Shown one piece after another: positions 56,827-64,000 of a stretch of DNA of 64,000 bases. The notes below the pieces were generated by a model. That model saw only the letters and a list, made by a program, of their open reading frames with translations. It was not told the origin of the DNA and ran no database searches. Both the position numbers and the translations under genes were made by a program. Source of the stretch: Pseudomonas frederiksbergensis (lineage in GTDB: Bacteria; Pseudomonadota; Gammaproteobacteria; Pseudomonadales; Pseudomonadaceae); contig NZ_CP018319.1 of the NCBI RefSeq assembly GCF_001952935.1, positions 2,097,501 to 2,161,500 on the forward strand. Direction: 5' to 3'. Within the stretch, counting starts at the first letter, position 1. The number at the start of each line of letters is the position of its first letter.

Positions 56827-57491
56827 TGGGAGAAGCTTTCCAACTTGCGCTGGATTCCGCGCCTTTCCTGCTGAAGGGCGCGTACTACACGGTGATCTTG
56901 AGCCTGGGCGGGATGTTCTTCGGCCTGGTGATGGGCTTCGGCCTGGCATTGATGCGCCTGTCGCGCTTCAAACTGGTGAGCTGGATCGCCCGCATCTACG
57001 TGTCGTTCTTTCGCGGCACGCCGTTGCTGGTGCAACTGTTCGTGATCTATTACGGCTTGCCGCAATTGGGCATCGAACTTGATCCGCTACCAGCGGCCCT
57101 GATCGGCTTCTCGCTGAACATGGCGGCCTATGCCTGCGAAATCCTCCGTGCCGCGATCAGCTCCATCGAGCGCGGCCAGTGGGAAGCCGCCGCGAGTATC
57201 GGCATGACCCGCGCGCAAACCCTGCGCCGGGCCATCCTGCCGCAAGCGATGCGCACGGCCCTGCCACCATTGGGCAACAGCTTCATTTCGCTGGTGAAGG
57301 ACACCGCGCTGGCAGCCACGATCCAGGTGCCGGAACTGTTCCGTCAGGCGCAGCTGATTACCGCCCGTACCTTTGAAATTTTCACCATGTACCTTGCCGC
57401 CGCGCTGATCTACTGGGTTCTGGCCACGGTGCTTTCGCACCTGCAGAACCAGTTGGAAGCACGGGTCAATCGGCACGATCTGGAGTCCTGA
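56826..57491 (+). CDS. tcyL: Cystine ABC transporter, permease
   Basis: 221-residue inner membrane permease of the His/Glu/Gln type, with about four to five membrane helices ([35 protein letters not shown]). The EAA loop is [22 protein letters not shown]. It forms the channel for cystine, and possibly diaminopimelate, with TcyJ and TcyN. Starts in the tcyJ stop and ends 4 bp before tcyN. Confidence 0.93.
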   Translation: MGEAFQLALDSAPFLLKGAYYTVILSLGGMFFGLVMGFGLALMRLSRFKLVSWIARIYVSFFRGTPLLVQLFVIYYGLPQLGIELDPLPAALIGFSLNMAAYACEILRAAISSIERGQWEAAASIGMTRAQTLRRAILPQAMRTALPPLGNSFISLVKDTALAATIQVPELFRQAQLITARTFEIFTMYLAAALIYWVLATVLSHLQNQLEARVNRHDLES

Positions 57492-57495
57492 CCCA

Positions 57496-58251
57496 ATGAT
57501 TGTCGTGGAAAAACTGACAAAGCAGTTCAAGGGTCAAGTGGTGCTCAACGGCATCGATCTGCAAGTGAAGGAAGGTGAGGTGGTGGCGATCATCGGGCCT
57601 AGCGGCTCGGGTAAAACCACGTTCCTGCGTTGCCTGAATTTTCTTGAAGAACCCACCAGCGGCCGGATCAAGGTCGGTGACATCGAGATCGATGGCAGCC
57701 GTCCGCTGAACCAGCAGCAAAGCCTGGTGCGACGCTTGCGCCAGCACGTGGGTTTCGTGTTCCAAAACTTCAACCTGTTCCCTCATCGCACCGCCCTGGA
57801 AAACGTTATCGAAGGCCCGATCATCGTAAAGAAGATCCCGCACGCCGAAGCCGTTGCCCTGGGTAAAAAGCTGATGGCCAGGGTCGGCCTGGCGGGCAAG
57901 GAAGATGCGTACCCGCGTCGCCTTTCCGGTGGTCAGCAACAGCGTGTGGCGATTGCCCGCGCGCTGGCGATGGAGCCGGAAGTGATTCTGTTCGACGAAC
58001 CGACCTCAGCCCTCGACCCGGAGCTGGTAGGTGAAGTGCTGGCGACCATCCGCAGCCTCGCCGAAGAGCGGCGCACCATGGTTATCGTCACCCACGAAAT
58101 GGGCTTTGCCCGGGACGTGGCGAACCGCGTGGTGTTTTTCGACAAAGGTGTGATCGTCGAACAAGGCGAAGCCAAGGCCCTGTTTGCCAATCCAAAAGAA
58201 GAACGGACGAAGCAGTTTCTCAGCAAGTTCCTGACTAACGCTCAGCACTGA
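57496..58251 (+). CDS. tcyN: Cystine ABC transporter, ATP-binding protein
   Basis: 251-residue ATPase. Walker [16 protein letters not shown]-loop [15 protein letters not shown], signature [15 protein letters not shown], Walker [17 protein letters not shown]-loop [14 protein letters not shown] small hairpin (CTTCCA-tgga-TGGAAG, 58275-58290) follows the operon but has no T run. Confidence 0.94.
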   Translation: MIVVEKLTKQFKGQVVLNGIDLQVKEGEVVAIIGPSGSGKTTFLRCLNFLEEPTSGRIKVGDIEIDGSRPLNQQQSLVRRLRQHVGFVFQNFNLFPHRTALENVIEGPIIVKKIPHAEAVALGKKLMARVGLAGKEDAYPRRLSGGQQQRVAIARALAMEPEVILFDEPTSALDPELVGEVLATIRSLAEERRTMVIVTHEMGFARDVANRVVFFDKGVIVEQGEAKALFANPKEERTKQFLSKFLTNAQH

Positions 58252-58752
58252 AACATCGCCTCACTACTTGTTAACTTCCATGGATGGAAGTGACAACCAC
58301 TCCTACCAACAAAACCCTCGATATAGGCTCTTCGCTTATTCACCTCTTTGCACAATAGATAAATTCTTATAACCGCAGGCGGTACATATATATCTCCTGC
58401 AACAGAATAACCTCGCTTAAAATCCAGCCAAGACCCGCACCCTTGCCGTACCGGGCTTCGCCGTCGGCACCCCGCTAAAAGCCCATAGAACAAGGTCAAG
58501 TTCGACAGAGCGGTGCAGCTTATTAACTCCACTGCGTAGGATTTTTCTGAATAACACTCGATCCAATACTTAACTAACAAACTCTATTGACACTTATACA
58601 AGCACACTCTTATCTAGTCTCCAACAGGCAATTAACCTCGCACTCATTCACTATTTAATTCCACACGCAGTGAACAGTTTTGTTGCTCGGTAATTCACGC
58701 CTTTCGAACTTTCAGAAACGGACTTTCGCTGCAAGGCTTCAAGGAGAATCCC
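58252..58752. other. AT-rich gene-free stretch
   Basis: 501 bp between tcyN and the two-repeat protein. It is clearly lower in GC than its flanks except for a GC-rich patch at about 58425-58490 that may be a fossil. Minus-strand frames across it have no ribosome site or recognisable motif. No hairpin array or promoter stands out. Confidence 0.5.
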
Positions 58753-59556
58753 ATGACAAGCACTTCGAACAAACCCGAACTTGCGGCCCCGACCCTGGCG
58801 CAATCTCACAAGACCTGCATCAACATCACCTCGGCGGCGCACCTGCTGATCGATGTGGCGCCCTACTCCGGCATGGACGAAGGCGACCTGATCGAACTGT
58901 TCTGGGATAACTGCTACGTGGCCTCCAGAGTACTGACGGCTGACGATGTCGGCCAACCGGTCCAATTGCGTGTGCCCGAGAGCTTCATCGCCAATGGCAC
59001 CTCGCGCGTTCACTACCGGATCATGCAGATCGGGCAAGGCCCCACCCTTTCCGCCACCAGACGGGTGCAGATCAAACTCGACTGCCCCGGCGGCCAACCG
59101 TCAGCGCTGTGCGGCGATGAAAACCAGAGTCTGGAACCGGTGAACATCCCCGAGACCATTCGCCGTCAGGGCGTTAACCCGAACCAGATCAAGCGCGGTG
59201 TTCCGTTGACCATCGAGCCTTACCTGAACATGGCCGCCGACGACGAAATCACCTTGCGCTGGGGCGATGTGCGCATGGACCTGCCCAAGCTCAAGGCTTG
59301 CGATGTCGGTCAGCCGATTCAGGTCTGGGTGCCGCCGGCGATCATTCTCGAAGCCGGCGAAGACCTGCGGCTGGAAGTGACTTATTGCATCCTCGACCGG
59401 GCGGGCAACAACTCCCGCTGGGCACCGCCGCGCTGGCTGAAGATCGGTTGCGCCAATCCGTATTTGAAGGCTCGGCCAAAGGAGATGCTCATGGCCGCCG
59501 AACCCCGCCACAGGGTCTGCGCTAACCAACCTTCTATGCATATTCCTAAAAGTTAG
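58753..59556 (+). CDS. Hypothetical protein with two beta-rich repeats
   Basis: 267-residue protein with two tandem domains of about 90 residues. Repeat 1 (about 28-113): LLIDVAPYSGMDEGDLIELFW, ADDVGQPVQLRVPESFI, RRVQIKLDCPG. Repeat 2 (about 155-242): LTIEPYLNMAADDEITLRWG, ACDVGQPIQVWVPPAII, RWLKIGCANP. The shared DVGQPxQxxVP core and terminal Cys suggest Ig-like or invasin-like beta sandwiches, as seen in long repeat proteins of fluorescent pseudomonads. No signal peptide seen. Start ATG 58753 with AAGGAG. Role unknown; the isolated setting in AT-rich DNA hints at transfer. Confidence 0.6.
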   Translation: MTSTSNKPELAAPTLAQSHKTCINITSAAHLLIDVAPYSGMDEGDLIELFWDNCYVASRVLTADDVGQPVQLRVPESFIANGTSRVHYRIMQIGQGPTLSATRRVQIKLDCPGGQPSALCGDENQSLEPVNIPETIRRQGVNPNQIKRGVPLTIEPYLNMAADDEITLRWGDVRMDLPKLKACDVGQPIQVWVPPAIILEAGEDLRLEVTYCILDRAGNNSRWAPPRWLKIGCANPYLKARPKEMLMAAEPRHRVCANQPSMHIPKS

Positions 59557-59663
59557 TTTATTAATTTTTTATACACGCTTAGGGTATATGCACCGGACCA
59601 CCGGACATTCTTGTTTTCGTTCGTCGCAACCATCGCGGCGTTTTCATGAGATGTGAGGTAGGT

Positions 59664-59732
59664 ATGGTCCGGAACACAATCACCCCAGTGCAGATCGCCA
59701 GGGCATTGCGTGCAGCCAAGGAGCGGCACTGA
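59664..59732 (+). CDS. Short ORF translationally coupled to sfnB
   Basis: 22-codon frame MVRNTITPVQIARALRAAKE plus RH. ATG 59664 has GAGGT 5 nt upstream, and its TGA overlaps the ATG of the first sfnB-like gene (TGATG at 59730-59734). An in-frame ATG at 59646 would add six residues including one Cys. The peptide is a basic amphipathic helix. It could be a leader peptide needed for coupled translation, a micropeptide, or chance. Confidence 0.45.
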   Translation: MVRNTITPVQIARALRAAKERH

Positions 59733-60973
59733 TGTCCAGTCTGGCAGATGCAATCGTCCAGAGTGATCTGGACATCGCCCCGTTGTTGTTGCCCGCGCAG
59801 GTCTTGCGTAACGACGCACAAGCCATCAAGGCCGCCCATGAGCTGGCGCAAGTCGCCCGTCTGCAAGCAGCCAAACGCGACCAGCAGCGCAAGCTGCCGT
59901 GGTCGGAAATCGAACAGTTCACCCGCAGCGGCCTGGGCAGCATTTCTATCCCGCGCGAGTACGGTGGCCCGCAGGTTTCGTTCGTCACGTTGGCCGAAGT
60001 CTTCGCGATCATTTCCGCGGCCGACCCGGCACTGGGACAGATCCCGCAAAACCAGTTCGGCATTCTCAATCTGTTACTCGGCAGCGCCACTGAATCGCAA
60101 AAAAAGCAGCTGTTCAAAAGCGTGCTCGACGGCTGGCGGATCGGTAACGGGGGACCTGAGCGCGGCACCAAGAACACCCTTGAACTCAAGGCGCGAATCA
60201 CCGCCAGCGGCGACGGCTTCGTCCTCAACGGGCAGAAGTTCTATTCCACCGGTGCCCTGTTCGCCCACTGGGTCGCCATCAAGGCGCTGAACGACGATGG
60301 CAAGCAGGTTCTGGCCTTCGTCCGTCGCGGCACTCCTGGGCTGCGCATCGTTGATGACTGGTCGGGCTTCGGCCAACGCACCACCGCCAGCGGCACCATT
60401 TTGCTCAACAACGTGCAGGTCGACGCCGAGCTGGTGGTGGATAACTGGAAAATCAACGACAGCCCGAACATTCAGGGTGCCGTGTCGCAGCTGATTCAAG
60501 CTGCCATTGACGCCGGCATTGCCCGGGGCGCCATCGACGATGCTATCGAGTTCGTGAATACCCGTGCGCGGCCGTGGATCGACGCCAAGGTTGAACGGGC
60601 CAGCGACGATCTTTATGTGATCGCCGACATCGGCAAACTGAAAATCGAACTGCACGCCGCTGAAGCGTTGTTGCGCAAGGCCGGGCAAGTGCTCGATCAG
60701 GTCAACGCCGCGCCGCTCACCGCCGAGTCCGCCGCCCGCGCCTCGATTGCCGTGGCCGAAGCCAAAGTGCTGACCACCGAAATCTCGCTGCTGGCCAGCG
60801 AAAAGCTTTTCGAACTGGCCGGCAGCCGCGCCACCCTCGCCGAATTCAACCTCGACCGCCATTGGCGCAACGCCCGCGTGCATACATTGCACGACCCGGT
60901 GCGCTGGAAATATCACGCCGTCGGCACCTATCACCTGAACGGCACGCTGCCCGCACGGCACTCCTGGATCTGA
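59732..60973 (+). CDS. SfnB-family acyl-CoA-dehydrogenase-like oxidoreductase, copy 1
   Basis: 413-residue flavin-dependent protein of the SfnB sulfur-acquisition family. Features: IPREYGGPQVSFVTLAEVFA, ADPALGQIPQNQFGILNLL, FVLNGQKFYSTGALFAHWV, VDDWSGFGQRTTASGTILL, and the C-terminal HWRNARVHTLHDPVRWKYHAVG. SfnB genes are linked to use of dimethylsulfone and other organosulfur compounds under sulfate limitation. Paralogous to the next gene (the DDWSGFGQRTT and HWRNARVHTLHD blocks are identical), suggesting tandem duplication. Possible activation by RpoN/SfnR; no clean -24/-12 was found. Confidence 0.9.
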   Translation: MSSLADAIVQSDLDIAPLLLPAQVLRNDAQAIKAAHELAQVARLQAAKRDQQRKLPWSEIEQFTRSGLGSISIPREYGGPQVSFVTLAEVFAIISAADPALGQIPQNQFGILNLLLGSATESQKKQLFKSVLDGWRIGNGGPERGTKNTLELKARITASGDGFVLNGQKFYSTGALFAHWVAIKALNDDGKQVLAFVRRGTPGLRIVDDWSGFGQRTTASGTILLNNVQVDAELVVDNWKINDSPNIQGAVSQLIQAAIDAGIARGAIDDAIEFVNTRARPWIDAKVERASDDLYVIADIGKLKIELHAAEALLRKAGQVLDQVNAAPLTAESAARASIAVAEAKVLTTEISLLASEKLFELAGSRATLAEFNLDRHWRNARVHTLHDPVRWKYHAVGTYHLNGTLPARHSWI

Positions 60974-61011
60974 CGACCAGAACCTTTTTGACCAGATCTC
61001 TGGAGAAACAC

Positions 61012-62205
61012 ATGACTCTTTCTCACCACGTCGCGGTCATCACCAGCGATGAGCAAGCCCTGATCGTCGCCAGTGACCTGGCCGAAGATTTCAAACGCGA
61101 CAGCGCCCTGCGCGACCGCGAACGCCGTTTGCCACACCCGGAACTGGAAGTGTTTTCCCGCTCGGGCCTTTGGGGGATCAGCGTGCCAAAAGCATATGGC
61201 GGCGCCGAGGTTTCCAACGTCACCCTGGCCAAGGTGATCGCGCTGATCGCCCAGGCTGACGGTTCCCTCGGCCAGATCCCGCAGAACCATTTCTACGCGC
61301 TCGAAGTGTTGCGAGTGAACGGCAGCGAAGAGCAGAAAAAACGTCTCTACGCAGAAGTGCTGGCAGGGCAACGCTTCGGCAATGCCTTGGCGGAACTGGG
61401 CACCAAAACCGCCCATGACCGTGCTACCAGCCTGACTCGCGACGGCGACGGCTACCGCATCAACGGCCGCAAGTTTTACGCCACGGGCGCTATTTACGCC
61501 CAACGCATTCCGACATCGGTCGTGGACGAAAACGGCGTTCAGCAACTCGCTTTCGTCCCTCGTCATGCCAAGGGCCTGACGGTCATCGACGACTGGAGCG
61601 GCTTCGGCCAGCGCACCACCGGCAGCGGTTCGGTGGTGTTTGAAGATGTTTACGTCGCCGCCGAAGACGTGATTCCGTTTCAAAGTGCGTTCGAGCGCCC
61701 GACCACCGTCGGCCCGCTGGCGCAGATTCTTCACGCCGCCATCGACACCGGCATCGCCCGCGCCGCCTATGAAGATGCACTGCATTTCGTGCGCACCAAG
61801 ACCCGGCCGTGGATCGATTCCGGCAACGACAAAGCCATCGAGGACCCGCTGACCATCAAGAGTTTTGGCCACTTGAGCATTCGTCTGCACGCCGCCGAAG
61901 CCTTGCTGGAACGCTCCGGCGAATTCCTCGACAAGGCCCAGGCCGACACCAACGCCGAGACCGTCGCCGCCGCGTCGATTGCCGTCGCCGAAGCCCGCGC
62001 CATCAGCACCGAAATTTCCCTCGCCGCTGGCAGCACGCTGTTTGAACTGGCCGGCAGCCAGGCAACCCTGATCGAACATGGTCTGGATCGCCACTGGCGC
62101 AACGCTCGGGTGCACACGCTGCACGACCCGGTGCGCTGGAAGTATCACGCGGTGGGCAACTACTACCTCAACGATGAAAACCCGCCACTGCGGGGGACCA
62201 TCTGA
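61012..62205 (+). CDS. SfnB-family acyl-CoA-dehydrogenase-like oxidoreductase, copy 2
   Basis: 397-residue paralog of the preceding gene: VPKAYGGAEVSNVTLAKVIA, ADGSLGQIPQNHFYALEVL, INGRKFYATGAIYAQR, IDDWSGFGQRTTGSGSVVF, HWRNARVHTLHDPVRWKYH. ATG 61012 has TGGAGA upstream; it begins 38 bp after copy 1. Its TGA overlaps the ATG of the monooxygenase gene by one base. It probably acts in desulfurisation with that monooxygenase; the exact reaction is not known. Confidence 0.9.
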   Translation: MTLSHHVAVITSDEQALIVASDLAEDFKRDSALRDRERRLPHPELEVFSRSGLWGISVPKAYGGAEVSNVTLAKVIALIAQADGSLGQIPQNHFYALEVLRVNGSEEQKKRLYAEVLAGQRFGNALAELGTKTAHDRATSLTRDGDGYRINGRKFYATGAIYAQRIPTSVVDENGVQQLAFVPRHAKGLTVIDDWSGFGQRTTGSGSVVFEDVYVAAEDVIPFQSAFERPTTVGPLAQILHAAIDTGIARAAYEDALHFVRTKTRPWIDSGNDKAIEDPLTIKSFGHLSIRLHAAEALLERSGEFLDKAQADTNAETVAAASIAVAEARAISTEISLAAGSTLFELAGSQATLIEHGLDRHWRNARVHTLHDPVRWKYHAVGNYYLNDENPPLRGTI

Positions 62206-63557
62206 TGGCGAAGAAAAAGATTTTGCTTAACGCGTTCAACATGAACTGCATCGGGCACATCAATCATGGTCTGTGGACGCACCCACGGGACACTTCAACC
62301 CAGTACAAAACCATCGAATACTGGACCGAACTGGCGCAATTGCTGGAGCGTGGCCTGTTCGACGGATTGTTCATCGCCGACATCGTCGGGGTTTACGACG
62401 TCTACCAAAACTCGGTGGACGTCCCGCTCAAAGAGTCGATCCAACTTCCGGTCAACGACCCGCTGCTGCTGGTCTCAGCCATGGCCGCGGTCACCAAAAA
62501 CCTGGGCTTCGGCCTCACCGCCAACCTGACGTACGAACCGCCGTATCTGTTCGCCCGACGCATGTCCACCCTCGACCACCTGAGCCGTGGCCGGGTCGGC
62601 TGGAACATCGTCACCGGCTACCTCGACAGCGCCGCCAAAGCCATGGGGCTGAGCGAACAGGTGGAACACGACCGTCGTTACGACCAGGCCGACGAATACC
62701 TGCAAGTGCTCTACAAACTCTGGGAAGGCAGCTGGGAAAACGGCGCGGTGCTTAACGATCCGCAACAGCGGATCTACGCGCAGCCCGAGAAAGTGCACAA
62801 GGTCGAGCACAAGGGCGAGTTCTATCAGGTCGAGGGTTATCACCTCTGCGAACCCTCGCCGCAGCGCACACCGGTGCTGTTCCAGGCCGGCAGTTCGGAT
62901 CGCGGTTTGCTGTTCGCCGGCCGGCATGCCGAGTGCGTGTTCATCAGCGGCCAGAACAAACCGTCGACCAAGGTTCAAGTGGACAAGGTGCGCGCCAGCG
63001 CCGTCGAGGCCGGGCGCAACCCTGAGGACATCAAGGTGTTCATGGGGTTGAACGTGATTGTCGGCGAAACCGAAGAGGCAGCCTGGGCCAAGCACGCCGA
63101 GTACTTGAGCTACGCCAGTGCCGAGGCCGGCGTGGCGCATTTCTCGGCTTCCACCGGGATCGATTTTTCCGAGTACGACATCGACGAACCGATCCAGTAC
63201 GTGAAGAGCAACGCGATCCAGTCCGCTACCAAAAACCTGCAAAACAACGACTGGACCCGCCGCAAATTACTCGAGCAACACGCCCTAGGTGGTCGCTACA
63301 TCACCGTGGTGGGTTCGCCTGAGCAAGTCGCTGATGAGCTGGAATCGTGGATCGCCGAGACCGGGCTGGATGGCTTCAACCTGACGCGAATCGTCACGCC
63401 GGAGAGTTATGTGGATTTCATCGACCTGGTGATTCCGGAGTTGCAACGCCGAGGGTCGTACAAAACCGCTTACGACGACGGCAGCCTGCGAGAAAAGCTG
63501 TTTCACGGCGCGGCGCATTTGCCTGAGCAACATACCGGGTCCGATTACCGACACTAA
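62205..63557 (+). CDS. LLM-class flavin monooxygenase (NtaA/SnaA/DszA family)
   Basis: 450-residue FMNH2-dependent monooxygenase related to DszA, NtaA and SsuD/SfnG-type enzymes. Family blocks: ILLNAFNMNCIGHINHGLW, GLFDGLFIADIVGVYD, TYEPPYLFARRMSTLDHLSRGRVGWNIVTGY (in two parts: PPYLFARRMSTLDHLSRGR and VGWNIVTGY), TPVLFQAGSSDRGLLFAGRHAE and GLDGFNLTRIVTPESYVDF. It needs a separate flavin reductase, which is not seen here. The neighbours (two SfnB-like, one MetQ-like) suggest release of sulfite from an imported organosulfur compound. Confidence 0.9.
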   Translation: MAKKKILLNAFNMNCIGHINHGLWTHPRDTSTQYKTIEYWTELAQLLERGLFDGLFIADIVGVYDVYQNSVDVPLKESIQLPVNDPLLLVSAMAAVTKNLGFGLTANLTYEPPYLFARRMSTLDHLSRGRVGWNIVTGYLDSAAKAMGLSEQVEHDRRYDQADEYLQVLYKLWEGSWENGAVLNDPQQRIYAQPEKVHKVEHKGEFYQVEGYHLCEPSPQRTPVLFQAGSSDRGLLFAGRHAECVFISGQNKPSTKVQVDKVRASAVEAGRNPEDIKVFMGLNVIVGETEEAAWAKHAEYLSYASAEAGVAHFSASTGIDFSEYDIDEPIQYVKSNAIQSATKNLQNNDWTRRKLLEQHALGGRYITVVGSPEQVADELESWIAETGLDGFNLTRIVTPESYVDFIDLVIPELQRRGSYKTAYDDGSLREKLFHGAAHLPEQHTGSDYRH

Positions 63558-63568
63558 CCCCTGTAACT

Positions 63569-63677
63569 GATCGTTCCCACGCTCTGCGTGGTAATGCCTC
63601 CCGGGACGCTCCGCGTCCCTGCGGCGGTGACGCAGAGCGTCACTGGCTGCATTCCCACGCGGAGCGTGGGAACGATC
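63569..63677. repeat. Repeat family B, full element
   Basis: Between the monooxygenase and the MetQ-like gene, so it may sit inside an operon. One arm has CGTGGTAATGC instead of CGTGGGAATGC. Confidence 0.93.
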
Positions 63678-63713
63678 GCCAATCCAATCCAATGCACTGA
63701 CTGGAAAATCATC

Positions 63714-64000
63714 ATGACCAAAAAACTATTCAGCCACCCAGTCAAAGCACTGGCCTTGGCCCTCGGCCTTTTCAGCTCCATCACCTTCGCCGCCGACGCG
63801 CCGCTGAAAGTCGGCACCACCGCCGCTTTCGCCATTCCCCTGGAAGCCGCCGTCGAGGAAGCCAGGAAACAAGGCCTGCAAGTCGACCTGGTGGAGTTCA
63901 GTGACTGGATCGCGCCCAACGTTAGCCTCGCCGCCGGCGACATCGACGTGAACTACTTCCAGCACGTCCCGTTCCTGGAAAACGCCAAGGCCGCCGCCGG
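63714..64000 (+). CDS. MetQ/NlpA-family substrate-binding protein (partial)
   Basis: First 95 residues of a periplasmic binding protein; the rest lies beyond the window. Signal peptide MTKKLFSHPVKALALALGLF with cleavage near TFAADAPLK and no lipobox Cys, so it is soluble rather than a lipoprotein. The NlpA signature is LKVGTTAAFAIPLEAAVEEA, VDLVEFSDWIAPNVSLAAGD and DVNYFQHVPFLENA. It normally works with MetN and MetI, likely downstream. Next to desulfurisation genes it may bind methionine-like or other organosulfur ligands. Confidence 0.9.
   Translation, partial: MTKKLFSHPVKALALALGLFSSITFAADAPLKVGTTAAFAIPLEAAVEEARKQGLQVDLVEFSDWIAPNVSLAAGDIDVNYFQHVPFLENAKAAA

Noticed and set aside
58242..58580. 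112-codon minus-strand frame after tcyN
   Set aside because: No ribosome site, no motif, and it overlaps the tcyN end; the GC-rich patch inside may be a fossil but cannot be assigned.
59670..59731. Sigma-54 -24/-12 promoter ahead of sfnB
   Set aside because: The nearest match (CCAGGGCATTGC) lies within 35 bp of the ATG and inside the short ORF, and lacks the TGGC block.
14870..63677. Repeated palindromes as a possible CRISPR array
   Set aside because: Copies are scattered over many kilobases with genes between them and have no regular spacer; no cas genes are present.

Overview
The window reads as a chromosomal segment of a Pseudomonas of the P. fluorescens group. It is GC-rich and densely coded. 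The block pckA-hslO-hslR-rimA-rimB-rimK-envZ/ompR-tex-thioesterase-gshA follows the gene order I remember from Pseudomonas chromosomes (PA5192 to PA5203 in P. aeruginosa). It also carries two abundant families of intergenic palindromic repeats typical of fluorescent pseudomonads. No rRNA, tRNA, CRISPR array, prophage or intact insertion sequence was seen.

Layout. 1-4.5 kb: start of an OprD-type porin, a DsbA-family protein and a TonB siderophore receptor. 4.6-10.3 kb: agmatine catabolism (aguB and a frameshifted aguA) and a 970-residue kinase/transaminase fusion. 10.5-17.7 kb: rfbC, the dctBD two-component pair, cysQ-nudE, a GMP/IMP nucleotidase, and a BON-LysM protein. 17.8-26.7 kb: a LysR regulator, fdhD with an FdhF/YdeP oxidoreductase, a glycine-zipper protein, a thioesterase and 3-hydroxyacyl-CoA dehydrogenase, and a RecQ helicase. 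26.9-32.3 kb: an accessory patch with a subtilase lipoprotein, two paralogous small proteins flanking a DUF2235-like hydrolase, a long structured RNA leader, a broken antitoxin gene, a complete FicA-Fic toxin-antitoxin pair and a DUF1493 gene. 32.4-45.4 kb: the conserved block above. 45.7-49.3 kb: tauABCD. 49.4-53.3 kb: an aldo/keto reductase, a small membrane protein and betT. 53.6-58.3 kb: cysteine and cystine genes (epsC, dcyD, tcyJ-tcyL-tcyN). 58.8-64 kb: a two-repeat protein, then two sfnB-like genes, a flavin monooxygenase and a MetQ-like binding protein cut by the window edge.

Theme. From about 45.7 kb on, sulfur scavenging dominates: taurine uptake and desulfonation, D-cysteine breakdown, cystine import, serine acetylation, and an organosulfur monooxygenase set. 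cysQ lies further left.

Most unusual signals. (1) The leader of the small-protein gene at 30416 has two hairpins with different stems but the same 8-nt loop. A third segment between them is a perfect 7-nt complement of that loop, which suggests kissing loops or a switch. (2) A Fic/antitoxin module sits beside the truncated remains of a second antitoxin gene. (3) aguA has a one-base deletion. (4) A 22-codon ORF is translationally coupled to sfnB. (5) A perfect 11-bp-arm palindrome resembling a BetI operator lies upstream of betT. (6) Thirteen copies of one palindromic repeat family and five of another sit between genes, with further divergent elements inside or next to operons.
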